Assembly: GCA_920105805.1 (NCBI GenBank)
Contig: CAKKTI010000019.1
Location: 53,190-117,189, forward strand
Reading direction: 5' to 3'
DNA from: Condylostoma magnum
Taxonomy: Eukaryota; Ciliophora; Heterotrichea; Heterotrichida; Condylostomatidae
DNA: 64,000 nt
The notes under the pieces are model-generated. The model was not told the origin of the DNA and did not search any database. It saw only the letters and a program-made list of their open reading frames with translations. Numbering within the stretch: the stretch's first letter is position 1; the number at the start of each line of letters is the position of its first letter. A program made the position numbers and the translations under genes. Positions 26,124 to 38,740 of the stretch are shown here, piece after piece.

Positions 26124-29100
26124 ATGTACTTGATTATACTAAAATTATAGTGTTATTTGGCCAATATCACTAGTGTGAAAGATTTATCATAAATTTACTT
26201 GTAAACTAACGAAACTTTCACCTTGGACTTATACGAGGCTTTTATAGGGTAAAATTTACAGTTTAATATAAGAAGCTAAAATAAAGGATTAGAGTTGTAG
26301 GGGTATTTCAATGCTACGCTAATTACCTCATACAATCAAAACTCCTCTTATTCAAATGATTATAGATACAATTTTATTAGATATGTAGAGGAACAGTCAG
26401 CATATGTTACTTTCCAGGGAAATGAACTGATATATTATAGAATTAATAGTAGCAACATCCTTGAATAGGTTTAGAGGAGCTTTATACCATAGAACGTTAC
26501 TATATATGGAATTGAGTATTTTCAGACTAATTAATCCTTATTGATACTAACTGATGATGGAAGTGGGACGATTGTTTACTAGTAATTACTCAACTCCTAC
26601 ATGCCTCTACAGCCCTCAAAAGTAAGCCTATCAATCAATCTAGATAGAAGAGTCATTTTAACCTGCTAACAAACAGATGAGAAAATTTGCATTATAAGCA
26701 ACAAACTTGGAGCAAACTCATCTTTATATATTACTAGTTGAGAGGGCAGTTAATGCCAGTTTGAAAATGTGATCACTAGTTATTATAACCAAGGCAAAAT
26801 ATGTCTTTAAGATCTTAGATTTCACAAAAGAAATTCCATTGTAATTGCAGATTGCTAAAACTTTCTATGCTTTATCCACTCAGAAAGTAAAAACTTTTCC
26901 AATATTGAACTAAAGAGTAGTGGGTACTTTTAGTCGTAAATCAAAAGTATTTTCGGTATGCCTGATATTGATAAATTTGGTATAAGTCTATAAGATGGTT
27001 TTTATTTAATCAGAGAAAATGATTTTAGGCGGTATTATATGCCTTACTCGTATAACCTTATTTGCATTCATGATTAGGAAAATATTTATATTAATAAGTA
27101 TTATGGATACCAGCTTGTGAATTATTCAATGTATAATTAGACAGGAATTATCAGAAATGAGTAGAGCTTTCCTTTAAGATAAGTGTTAGATAGTGATTCC
27201 GAAGAAATAGTAGATGCTTTATTTTTATAGAATAAATAGATTATGTTGCTTACTACATATGGATTAAAATTGATATAATATTCCTAGTAAACTTAAAAGT
27301 TATTGATTAAAGGATAAGAAGAAAATACTTCAGGAACATTACTGGTTTCGAATTCATATGATAGAAGCGACTCTTTAGAGGTTGATATAAACATAAATAT
27401 AATTAAAGATAATTGAAAGGTTAGGAGGATGAGTTAGTACTATGATGTATAGTAAAATATTCCTGATCCTATAAACCTTGACTTAATATCAAGAAACTTT
27501 ACCTATTCTTACCCTCTTGAGTTAAATAGTCTTTTCACAGGTTGAAATTTGTCATATAGTATTGATTAATATTAATCTGACGGTTTGTAGTTTCAGCATA
27601 CAGAATTTAATATAGAGGAAATAGAAACTACAAATTTAACCAAAACTTATAACAAAATTTTCGGATTTTAGTCCTAGGAGTATATTTTACTGGATGACAA
27701 AGAATTTAAACTTTATGGATCTTATACTGTTGATTAATTGTATGAAATACCATAAAATACTCCTAGATATGCATACTAACTATCATCTGAAATAAACCTT
27801 TTCTTATTAATCACTTAAAGCTTATAAAATCAGACACATCTTCATCTGATAAATTCAAACTACCCTTAAATTTTAAGCACAGTAAATACTACAGCTTATT
27901 GTTATGATATTAAGGTAAATTAGTACTATATCTTATGCATAAACAGCTCAAAGATCTTAGTTTACAGCTGAAATGCTTGCTTTATTAGTGATTATACTAG
28001 TTATGACCTCTCTGGCTTTAATGTTCCAGATTTACTGAGTTAAATAGCTTTCTATGACAGTGATTAAATTATTTTGTATTTTGATAGCAAAGATAAAAAT
28101 GGAATAATTCTCTATAACTTTATTCAAGGGGATGTACAATTTTTCTTTGATAGTGTTAATAATGCTATTTTTTTAGGTTTAGCAGATGAATAATTAATAT
28201 TTGTAACTGAAACTGGAGAAATTGTATTTTGCGACTGAAATAAACCGTTTTATATTTTTAAAAGGGTTCGATTACCAATAAGTACTCCTATATAGAATGT
28301 TAGGCTATTTGATAAAACTATTTTAGTATTGTCAAATAGAAAGGGCTATATAGTTTCACTTCAGAATAGTATAGCAGGCTCACTGTATAAAATAATTGAC
28401 TTAGAATCCTATAATGATGTCTGTATTATGTAAGATTCAGTTTTACTTCTACTCAAGGATAAATAGATAATAAAGTATGAATTGAGAAATATAAGCCCAG
28501 AAAACTCTACAGTATATGTGTAATGCACTTAATAAAACGAATTTTCAATCTTATAGCCAAGAAATGTCACTTTAAGTTTAACAGCGAGCAATTAATAAGC
28601 TGAAAATAAGTTAAATCTAAACTTTACAATTAATGCCAATAGTATTATTCCTCAATTTAAAAACAATCAATTCAAAAATCCTAAGAAATATTACGTTCTA
28701 TACCAAGATTAGCTTGTGGTTGATTTAGATGATCACTTTATTGGATAAAATTTAAACTATACTGCATTATGGTCAAATTAGATGAACGAAGATGGATTTG
28801 CAAGGATAGAATAAAGAAGTGAATAAAGAGACTTTCAAACTAGCTTTAATATTAATCATCATATTTGGGGTCCTATTTAAAATAATACATTTTTTACAAT
28901 TAATAACGACGAAATGTTGTTTTATGATTATGAGCAACTTTAAACTCAGTCATAATATATTCAGCCTAAAATTACCCAAAAGTTTAATATTTCATATTTT
29001 GATTACGCTACTGATAGATAATATTATTTACTGTAGTAAAAGGAAAGTAATTACACTTATTTATGCCTTTTTTCTAGTTCTCAGAATAATCAGCATAATA

Positions 29101-30218
29101 ATTGGCATTAGATGGTAAAATTTTATCAGATAATGGATGATTTGTAAATAAAATGACTTATGGAATTTGAAATTCCTAATGGTTTGATATAAAATTTAGT
29201 ACCTCTGAACTTAAAACAACCTTCAATCATTTTAACATACCAGTTAATTGATTACGGATATGATGAATAGGGATTATTTGATATGTTCTCACTAGTAAGT
29301 TTGAATACAACATCTAATTAGGTTAAATCCCAATACTTTGATTTCTCAAATTTGGATATAGAAAATCCTCTTATAAAATTAGTGCATATAGAAGATGAAG
29401 AAGAATACAGAGTATTGTATATTGTGTAATAGAATGATTAACTGGTTATATATACTTTAAACGATGATATTATATCTAAGAAAAACTAGATTAAACTAGG
29501 GGAAAATAAAATAGTAAAAATACAATCTAGGAATCTATTTGTAGCTAGCTCAATATGATTATCCCACTATTGTATTACTAAAGATTACAATGTAAGCTTA
29601 ATAAATACATACTACATCTAATACTTAGGGAATGGTTACAATATTGGCTTTGCAAATATTGTAATAAGTTAAAATGAATAAATTCTTGGCTTACTTTTGA
29701 ATTTAGATCAAGAATAGCTCTATTATTAACTTTTTAATATAACAAGCCAGGAGATTACAACATAAGCTTTCTGTAAGTCCTACTTCAAACTTAGCTATAT
29801 ATGTGAAGCTTTATTTTTAAGTGATAATTATTTACTTACTTATACATTGTATCAAAGTAATGTTAGAATTACATAATTTTAGACAGCAATGTTAATAATA
29901 CCTAAGATAAGCTATGAAGATTATGAAAATTTAGAGTCTTAGGATTTTGTTAATTCTTTGAGGATATTAGCCAATAATGATATAAATTCTACTGCTTTAG
30001 TGTCTCAATCGATATAAATAAAGAGAATTGGAAATTTACATGATAAACGTTAAGATAAAGAGACTTAAATTGTTATAATTTGTGTAGGATCTGCCTTATT
30101 AATATCATTTCTATCAATTATTTTTTACAACTATCTGAAATGAAGGAGGTAAATTTAATTGTAATAATTGTCTCCTATTATAGAAACAATGCAATTCAAC
30201 GATTTAGCAAGTTATTGA
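26124..30218 (+). CDS. large single-pass membrane protein, about 1364 aa
   Basis: The N-terminus MYLIILKLQCYLANITS is a plausible signal peptide. About 1300 residues of predicted extracellular sequence follow, rich in Tyr, Asn, Gln and N-glycosylation sites (NSS, NFT, NLT, NTT). Repeated short beta units of the form GxxxVIYxLNDD suggest a propeller-like ectodomain. One clear transmembrane helix (IVIICVGSALLISFLSIIFY) precedes a basic short tail (NYLKWRRQ). No named family recognised; a surface receptor or adhesin is a guess. The 3' end is uncertain: a tandem TAA-TAA at 30162-30167 or the TGA at 30216-30218, chosen because SPIIETMQFNDLASY still looks coding. Confidence 0.65.
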
Positions 30219-30547
30219 TATAGTTAGATAAAGTATTTTTGGTATTCTAACATGTATTAACAGCTTATAATAGGTCAGCATGCACAACATAGTCATTGCT
30301 TAGTATATCATCTCTGTTTTAATAAACTAACAATAAATAACAGTAACTCCCACTATTATATACTTAATAATCTATTGTAATACTTCTAAATCTTAATACA
30401 CACTAAATTTTCTTAACTTTCCAACTTTCAATAATCCTAAAAACTACTAAATAACATTAAAATCCCTTACTTCTACCTTCCCTAGCCTCCAATACAATAA
30501 TTCTTAACTAAATCTTAAATTTTCAAATCGTTATTAATTTTTCTTAA
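30219..30547. other. intergenic region, nothing recognised
   Basis: 329 nt of AT-rich sequence between two plus-strand genes. No convincing frame, RNA or repeat. Confidence 0.4.
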
Positions 30548-31792
30548 ATGGAACTGGAGATAATAGGAGCCTTAAAAATCAAGGATGGGTTATTTGTAGG
30601 AGATGAATTCGCAGCATAAGACCTAGAATTTGTTGTGTCTAATAAAGTTTCAAAAATAGTCAACTGTTCTTCACGCCAAGTACCAAATCATTGGGAGCCA
30701 ATAGGAGTTAAATACTTGTCCTACCCGTGATTAGACACTGAGGATCAAGTTATATTTGACTCCAAAGACAAAACGTTCAATGAAATTTTCAGCTTTATTG
30801 ACTCAGGAGTTGACAGTGGTGATAGTGTTCTCGTGCACTCAGTTAGGGGTTAATCCAGGTGCTTAGCTATAGTAACAGGTTTTATGATGCGAAAGTACAG
30901 ATGGTCGTTATCAAAAGCCTTAGAATTCGTTAATTTCAGGCGACCTGATATGGATTTAAGACAAACCTTTATTTAGTAATTGGACCAGTTAGAAAAAAGG
31001 CTTTAAAAGTCAGGATTTGGCTAAAAAAGTGACAATTGGACTTAAGTTGGAGATGACTATATAGATGCTGGTGAAGAATTAGTGCTAAGGAATACTTATC
31101 TCAATGCCTAGATGGGCACTGTGGTAGATTACTCCAATATGAACCAAAAGCTGTCCCCTAAGAAGAATAAGTTGAACTGAAGCGACAATAACACTAATGA
31201 TACTTCTATGCTGGTAGACAATGAAAATCATTGTGCTAAAAATCCTGTATAAGATGGATACGCGATTTGTAGGTCTAATGTAAAGGGATGTGAAAGCGAG
31301 AACAGATATCCCTTAATAGGAACGTAACTAAGAGAGACAAAACCTGTATAAAATCTGGTAAATTAAAGGGGAATGATTGAGCATGGATCTGAGACTACTC
31401 TAGATGAATTGTAAAAAGTAGCTGATGAAGTGCACCTGGAAGTACAAAAGCAAAATTAAAGTGGAAAACCGATAAGGGTAAGCAGTGTAAAACGTAAGGA
31501 ATCTCCTAGCAATAAAGCTCAGGCCATAAAGGAAAAGAGTAGAGGTAGTAGTATTGGAGTTGGGGACAGCAAGCAGAAAAAGGAGCCTAAGAGAAATTAA
31601 TACATGCTTAAGACTGATGTGCCAAAGTTAGGAAGCTTTAAGTTTAATTTCAAAACGGGGTCGGTTAAAAAGCGGAGGCCACAAACAGCCTCTACTAAAA
31701 AATCTCCTATTTTCCAATTGTATAGAAGCGAGGTTAGGCCTAGAACTGCTGCTAAAGGAGCTACTAAGAAAGTAAGAGCTATGAGGTTCTGA
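30548..31792 (+). CDS. dual-specificity-phosphatase-fold protein, catalytic Cys replaced by Ser
   Basis: 414 residues. Residues 1-145 match the dual-specificity phosphatase fold: DGLFVGDEFAAQDLE, KIVNCSS, YLSYPWLD with Trp from TGA, and the P-loop region VLVHSVRGQSRCLAIVTGFMM, then WSLSKALEFVNFRRPDM. The HCxxGxxR signature reads H-S-V-R-G-Q-S-R, so the nucleophilic Cys is Ser while His, Gly and Arg remain. This predicts a STYX-like pseudophosphatase that binds phospho-ligands without hydrolysis. The C-terminal 270 residues are basic and disordered (KKRRPQTASTKKSP). The stop is a tandem TGA-TAA (31790-31795). Confidence 0.85.
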
Positions 31793-32074
31793 TAAGTATT
31801 GTTTTAAGTAAATTTTATGTATTATTTTGAAAATGTGTGAATTAAAAGTTGGGTTTTATTAAGAATGATATAAGTACAGCTCTATTAAATTTGCTAGAAT
31901 ATACAGCGCATCTTTTGAGTATCTGATACAACACACTTAATTATACTAAAAACTAAGAACTGTTCCTTGATTCCCATCTGTTTCACTTAACTTCTATAAT
32001 AAACCAAATTGATTTCCAGAAATATCATTTTTCTAAATTTGAAAAATTGCGGTATTCCATTATAAATTTTAAAA

Positions 32075-32293
32075 ATGTACTTTGAAGCTAACAAAGAAAA
32101 CATAGAGCCAGAGCTATATAGTCTTCTACAACAAAAACAGCAGAAGTAGAGTAACTAAAGAAATCCTTTTAGCGAGTTACCAATAGAAGTCGATAATGTA
32201 TCCTTAGATACAGTAGCATTTATTGGAGAATAACTAAGCTAAAAATTAGTGCATAGAGGTTTCGGACAAGAATTAAAGAATGCAGTGGTCTGA
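32075..32293 (+). CDS. small hypothetical protein, 72 aa
   Basis: Reads MYFEANKENIEPELYSLLQQK, then FSELPIEVDNVSLDTVAFIGEQLSQ-type acidic sequence and a basic end (HRGFGQELKNAVV). Stop is TGA 32291-32293; beyond it the frame becomes hydrophobic and less gene-like. It converges on the hypothetical gene at 32301-32912 with only seven nt between. No family recognised. Confidence 0.45.
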
Positions 32294-32300
32294 TTATTTA

Positions 32301-32912
32301 TTAATACATAAAATTATTTACCTAAATTCCTCTTATACTATAATTTGGCTAATGGCGCCCTTAAATACAATTCTAATTAGCTGAATTGTTTAACTCAGTT
32401 AACACTTTTGGCAATATAACTCTTTTAACATTTCTACAGTTTGAACGACTTCTACCTTATATATTTTAAGATTCATCAAAACTTAGCATTCGTGAGTGTC
32501 TTACTGCCTTTTTATTAGTAAAAAAATCGTTATTCAGCATTTGGTAATTTCTGCGTTGCTACCTGAAATTAGGCTGTGGAGTAATAGATACTTTATAATA
32601 AGGCGTAGTTTACTAAATCCTTTTACTCCTTGATTTAATTGACCTAATCAAATCAAAATCATTCTTAAAAGCTGGTTTTTCTTCTCAAAATATTCCCCTG
32701 GGGCCCATTCTACAAGGATTGTTGCTAATTCGAGGCTTTATGAGATTATTTGAGTTTCTTAAGCTATTATTAAACAATTAAACTGATTATTGTCTTGAAT
32801 AATCGTTTATAGTCGGAAGATAGTCAGCTTATAGACATGGGAAAGCCATTGGTTTGACGTAATAAGGGTTATAGCTCAATGAAAGATTCTCTATTGCTTT
32901 ATTTTGGCTCAT
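32301..32912 (-). CDS. basic hypothetical protein, 203 aa
   Basis: From MSQNKAIENLSLSYNPYY the frame reads a basic, Asn/Arg/Ser-rich protein with short motifs (RMGPRGIFWEEKPAF, with Trp from TGA; SKRIQQTTPYYKVS; RMLSFDESQN; RVILPKVLTELNN). It is probably partly disordered. No family recognised. A tandem TAA-TAA at 32298-32303 supports the end; TAG 32322-32324 is the alternative. It starts 139 nt after the BFR1-like gene stop on the same strand. Confidence 0.5.
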
Positions 32913-33051
32913 ATTATTCAGTATTTTATTTACTTATTTATTATCTAGCTTTATTGATACAATGTCGAATCAACCTGATTACTTATAAAATATACCCGGC
33001 CTATCAAAATCCCTATGAAACAATTTCCTAAATTTAGTAGTTTACTACCTA

Positions 33052-34632
33052 TCATTGCCCTCTTCTCTGCCTTCCAAATCCTCCTCGCCTTTGCCTATTC
33101 GTATTCTGAGGCTCCCTTGTAGGCTTTGGTCTGGTTTCAACTTTAACTATGCCGAATGCTTAAGCAGTACCAGCAGAAGCTATCTCAGGGAAATCGTCTC
33201 CTTCCTTCTTAGGTGCTTCCTGCCTTTAATTTCTCCTTCCTTTCTTAGGCTGAGGTTTTTCAATATCATCTTCCGTCAATCCCTCATAAAACTCTCTTTT
33301 CTTATCTAAAGCTTCAATGATTCCTGGTAGATCATCGGCAGATCCAGGAATCCTTATATTTTCCTCTATCAGTATATTCATTACATCCATAGGTAAAGAA
33401 CTAAACACATTTGTACTAGCAGGTGTTTTTCTTTATCTTTGCCTCCTTTTGTTTTATTTCAGTCCTTTAAGATTAGATGTAGACTAGTTTTCATCTTCTT
33501 TACTTTCCTCTTAAGTTTCTTCCTAGCTTGGATTTTACTGTAACTTTTGTCTTAGACTTTATAAGTACTCAACAGCTACCTAGCATCTTCCTATTTGCTA
33601 CGCGAAAGGATGCTCTTTTATTTCTTCGTTTTCCTTCATTCTTTCCTCGTACAACTGTCTTCTTTTCTCCTTTTCAATGAGTTATTTTTAGATTGTATGG
33701 GCTTTTTCTAGTCCTTTGATGTGTCTTTGTTGTTTCTCATACTCGAAAGTCTTCTGCTTGAAATCTCTTTCTAGTTGTCGCTTATCTTATATAAGTTGTT
33801 TAATTTGTTCGTTTATACTATTTCGCTTTTCCTTTAAAGCAGGAATTTCAGAATCGAGCTTTTCTTTTTATTAGGTTTTTTAGTCTCTTGTAGTATTTAT
33901 AATTTGAGTCTTTTAACCAATTGACTAGTTTAACTCTTACAGTCTCTTCTTAACTGCGTCAATCTGCCCCTTTTATTAAGTTAAAACTTCTTGCATTTGG
34001 TAATATTTGTTAATAAATGGCTTTGATCTCTCAAGGTCTTTGATTTCAGCTAAATATTACTTCTCAGTTTATAAGTTATTAGACTCAACTTCAATAAACC
34101 TTTGCAATTCCGCAATTCTCGCATTGACTTCATTCAAATTCATAATTTTAATCTTGCTTTTATTCTACCTCTATTCCTCTAGACATCTTTGGAAAGTGTC
34201 TTACAGGTTGTTTAAATCTTCCCTAACCTGATCTCTCTCTTAATACTCAATTTTCCTTTAATCAACAAGAGCTTTTATGCTCTAAAAGCTTGATTAATCC
34301 CCTTGATTAGCTCCACCTTCCCTCATTCCTTATAGTTCTCCATTGACTCCTCCGATTTCAGATTTAAGTCTACTGATTTAGTTTTCAATGCCTTGAACTT
34401 TCTTATCATGAGCAGCTTGATTCGGAGGTTCTAGTCTATCTTCTTTCTTTGGGATTTCCGGAAGAACTTTGTCTACAGTGATTGGGGATCTCTTGCGATT
34501 TTGATTATTTCTATTTTAGTTTCTGGGTTGTCTTTTTCCTTAAGTATTTTGCTTCTTTTCCTCTTGGATTGGTTATTCCTCGGCTTTGGATTCCTCTGAT
34601 TCAACCTGCACATCAACTTCGAGTTCGGCCAT
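33052..34632 (-). CDS. BFR1-like coiled-coil protein
   Basis: 526 residues. An acidic then Arg/Asn-rich N-terminus (RQPRNQNRNNQNRKRS) leads into a long coiled coil (residues 75-330) with the arrangement of Bfr1-type nuclear segregation/polysome-associated proteins: HDKKVQGIENQISRLKSEI, YYQMQEVLTQQKGQIDAVKK, HPFAQQIGRCQVAVEYLQSL. The C-terminus has a Pro-rich linker and RG-rich tail (RQRRGGFGRQRRG) consistent with RNA association. Similarity to yeast Bfr1 is by architecture and short motifs, so the name is tentative. The stop is a tandem TGA-TAG (33049-33054). Confidence 0.7.
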
Positions 34633-34909
34633 TTTATTATGTGGTGATCGTACAATTAAGGAAAATTATTACTAAGAATTGGTGCAAGGATTTCATGTAT
34701 TGGGGAATTGTTGATTGAGTTGTAGGGTTTAGAGCCGATTTCAGGGCTTTTTCAGTAGGATTAGGATTAAAGCGTGTATAAGAAGTTATTTGTGGGCTTT
34801 GTAAGGGTGAATATTATAACGTGGATTTTCATTATAAATTTCCATAAGACTAATTTTTAAAATTAAGTACACAGATAAAGATATTTGAACTATAAATTAA
34901 ATAAATATA

Positions 34910-36196
34910 ATGGCATAAGCATGATAAATCAACAATAGAAGCATTATGGCTGTACTAGCCTTTTTATCATTTAACTAATTTGCTATGTATCTACTTGGAA
35001 ACAGTATCGCAGACATACATGGGGTAATCTTTCTATTAATATTTAGAAATTCTGCAAATTAATTAGGTCTAATCTTCCCTACTTTAATTATTTATAAGTT
35101 AATTTACACGATGAAAGAAAAAAAGACTATGATTATAGTAGGGCTTATAACCTTAATTTAGATAATAACTCCTTTTATCATTTTAATCAAACCAGAAAAT
35201 GAAAACTTAAAATACTCCTTTATAATCATAAGTACATTCATGCTTATGCTATCGTTAACTTCAGCATTCATGATAACATTTGTTTATCTTGGATATTACT
35301 TATAACGTAAGTATAGAAGTAAGTACTTAAGGAATTTACATTTTGCATCAAAATCTCCAATGCTTATAAGTGTTGCAATATACTGATCAATTTCTCCAGC
35401 TATGAACTAAGAAATGGCTTAATACATTATAAGTTTTATATTGCTTGTATTATTGCCATTTACTTTAATTCCTATATACTGGATAAGACCTATTAGACAA
35501 GAGTATTTCGGAAGTGACTTAGTTGTTGAAAATTTTGAAAATGATAAAATAGGATATACTATAACTGATCTATGTATATAGAACTTTTAGGTGTCTTTTC
35601 TATACATATGCTACTAATAGATCTTTTACAGTATAGTCAGTGGCTATAAAGCTGGTTATACTGCTGTGTATGAGATATCATTTTGAGTTATGCTTATAGT
35701 AGCTTCTATTGGCTATGTGCTTCTGTACAAAAATAGCAGATAGGGATAGTTTTTTATCCTCAACATCATTATAAATATACTAGTGGTAGTATTCACTGTT
35801 ATTATTTAGTATTAAGAAGACTAGATGACCTGTAAGTTTTAATTAGAGAATATTTTAGCTATTATAATACTATAACCTATATCAATAACTCTATAATGAA
35901 ATGTGATGGTTTTAGAAGCAATGATACTCGATATAAATGAAGATCATCTTAAAAACTTATCTATTATTTTATTTTTCAGAGGATTAAATCAACTAATTTA
36001 TCTATAATTAGGTGTTTTTGCATATGAGATGCTTTTCTGCTTAGTATTTCCTTATGCAGTTCTTGGTATATTATCATCTTTAAGACTGTACTTGAAGGTA
36101 AGAAGAAAGGGTCATGAAGAGGACTGTGTCATGACTATGTATGAAGATTCAATGGAAATTTTAATTCAATAGTTTAATAATAAAAAGGGCATATGA
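34910..36196 (+). CDS. multi-span transporter-like protein, tandem copy A
   Basis: 428 residues with about ten to eleven hydrophobic helices. It is the first of three tandem paralogues. Shared landmarks are the start MAQAWQINN with Trp5 from TGA, IPIYWIRPIRQEYFGSDLVVENF at mid-protein and LDINEDHLKNLS late. Overall topology resembles major-facilitator-type carriers (two halves joined by a polar loop), but I see no classical MFS signature, so substrate and family are open. It ends at TGA 36194-36196, which overlaps the ATG of copy B as ATGA. Confidence 0.75.
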
Positions 36197-37482
36197 GAGA
36201 ATAATGAGAGATTAATAGTATTTGTATTACGATTTTATTGTTTATGTTTTCACTAACATACTACGGAATTTATATTATCTCAGGTTTTTATTCATGATAT
36301 TTAAGCTTTCCAATAGGTGAAATTTTAATTTCCCCTTAAAAATAAATTGGGGAAATAATCGCCACTATAATAATCCCAATTTGAGTATACAAGTGGAAAG
36401 AAAAGAAACCCCTAACGATTCTATGCCTGATATCCTTGATAAGTTTAGGGTTACCTTTAAGTTTTTTAATAGATGTAGTTCCTGATTTATTTACTATAAT
36501 AATACTATAGATAAGCAAAATTTGCACAGTATTGGTAAGATCAGGTGGCTTTATTGTATCAGCAGCCTATTTTGGGTTTTTTATCGAAAGAAAATTTTGG
36601 AAAACTTACCTAGCTATTATTTATCTTGCTGAGAATATTCCAATAGCACTTTGCACTATTATATTCGGAATAACATCGACTGCAGCTAGTAGTGAGTCTG
36701 GGTATTTTGTAACTGTAATAATAATGCTTGTAATAATCCCCTTAAATATAATACCAATTTATTGGATGCAGCCTATTTAAAACGAGTATATAGGAAGTGA
36801 TTTAATTGTTGAGAAATATTTAGTAAATGTAAGACATTACAATATTAACCACATTTATATATATAATATACAAAATGCTTTCTTATTCAATTGCTATTAC
36901 GACATATTCTTTACTATCATAGAGTTATAAAATAGTCCTATTGTGACAAATGTTTATATAATAATATACTGAGTTACTTATACCCTTTCAATTGTATTAT
37001 TCTAGTTTTACTATAAGATGTATAGATAGCACAAGATTTTTATATCAAGTATAGTAATCATAATACTATTGCTAATAATGTACCAATTAGCCTATTGAAT
37101 CTAAAATCCCTCACTATAAATAATAACATGCTACATAGCAATGATTTTAACAGCATTTGCTTTATCATAAAATGTAATGGTAATGAATATTTTAACGTTA
37201 AATCTAAACTAAGATCATCTTAAGAATATTTCAAGTGTCAACAGAGTCAGAAGCATAGCAGAGATGGTTTTGATTATATTTAATAAAGTATTCTACAAAA
37301 TATTATACATTTCAATATGATTTGAATCAATCCTTGCAATAATATGTGTTGTCATCTTATACAACAAAAATAAACCGAATAAGGAGCAATTCAGTGTCTA
37401 GACTATTCTGTATAAGGAGAACTATGAGACACAAATTAACAGCAGTATTGCATATCAAAATTTCAAGAATAACAGTATCTAA
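36193..37482 (+). CDS. multi-span transporter-like protein, tandem copy B
   Basis: 429 residues, paralogous to its neighbours. The start MREQWEINS is supported by alignment to the xxW N-termini of copies A and C, so the ATG that overlaps the upstream stop is real. Landmarks: IPIYWMQPIQNEYIGSDLIVEKY (Trp by TGG) and LNLNQDHLKNIS, where TAA encodes the Gln aligned to CAG in copy C. Hydrophobic helices as in copy A. It ends at a tandem TAA-TAA (37480-37485), one nt before the ATG of copy C. Confidence 0.75.
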
Positions 37483-37486
37483 TAAA

Positions 37487-38740
37487 ATGGAAAATTGAAA
37501 AAGAAATTGTGTGCTTATTCTTATAGAAATTGCATTTTTCAGCTTCTCTAAATACTCAGTTTTTGTAATTGAAGTTTTGGAAACAGTAGTAGATGATGAT
37601 ACTACGGAAAAGACAGTTAAGTCTATTTCTAGTACTACTGGGAAATTATTAGCAGCTGTATTAATGACATCCTTTGTATTTTATTGAAAAGAGAAAAAAG
37701 CTCTTATGATAGTCTGCTTGCTTTCGTATTTATCCCTTTTACTACCGATCTCTTTATTAGCAGATTTTGCAGATAAGACTAATATTTACTATTTTTTAGC
37801 TGTAAGTGATTCTACCAGTTATTTTGCGTATAATGCAGGAGTAATGCTTTGTTTTGGATATTTCGGCTATTTTTTGGAAAGAGAGGATATGTAATTATAT
37901 ATCTCTATTTTCCACTTAGCAATGTACATACCAGAAATGGTATCTGTGGTGGGTTTAATTCCTATAGAAGCATTGACTGATAAAGAAAGCTTTTTGTATG
38001 TATGCGCTGTAATTGCAACCTTAATGATTTGTTTTAATATTCTGCCTATTTACTGAGTAGTACCAGTCAGAAATTCGCTAATAGGGAGTGATTTGATTGC
38101 AATTAACTATGCTAGGGGAAAACTGAATTATACTATTAAAGACGTGGGGCTGATGTGTATTGCTATATCATATTATAAGTTATTATACAGCTCTGTATTA
38201 TGAGATGACTTTTCTTTTAATGAGATGTACGCTTAGTTATTCATGATTGCACATATTATTGGAATGTGTATTGGATGTGTAATAACTCTCAAATGATTCA
38301 GTCATCCAAGGATAATTTTAATTATCATAAGCTAGATAGTAACTTTACTTATAACAGTTGGAGGGATAGTAACTATAGGATAAGTTGAGAACTGAAAGCC
38401 TGTATCAATTGTCATTATATTTATTGTAGGAATTTAAGAGGCTGTATTAGACATCACTAGTGATATAATTACACTTGACCTTAATCAGAATCATATGAAA
38501 AATATAGCAATTAAATTTGTAGTTTGTGCTATATTTTTACTAACTTTCAACGCATTTTGCATAAGTTTCAGTTAATATCAAATTTACATTGTATCAATTC
38601 ATGCATTTATATCAATACTAGGATTGACTCAAATTATACTCCTACTATAAAAGCAGAAAGATAACAATAATATAAGAAAACTTAATAGAATGACACAACA
38701 AGAAAATGAATCTTAAGAATTAACGTAAAATAGTAGATAA
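37487..38740 (+). CDS. multi-span transporter-like protein, tandem copy C
   Basis: 417 residues. Start MENWKRNCV with Trp4 from TGA aligns with copies A and B. LPIYWVVPVRNSLIGSDLIAINY has its Trp encoded by TGA (38054-38056), where A and B use TGG, a direct internal proof of the reassignment. LDLNQNHMKNIA is the third shared block. The Gln/Asn-rich tail is hydrophilic. The stop is taken as TAA 38738-38740, abutting the stop of the convergent coiled-coil gene; TAAs at 38714 and 38726 are alternatives. Confidence 0.75.

Noticed and set aside
28819-29118. Hydrophobic 99-codon plus frame
   Set aside because: Shadow frame inside the large membrane protein at 26124-30218, whose own frame continues through it with few TGAs.
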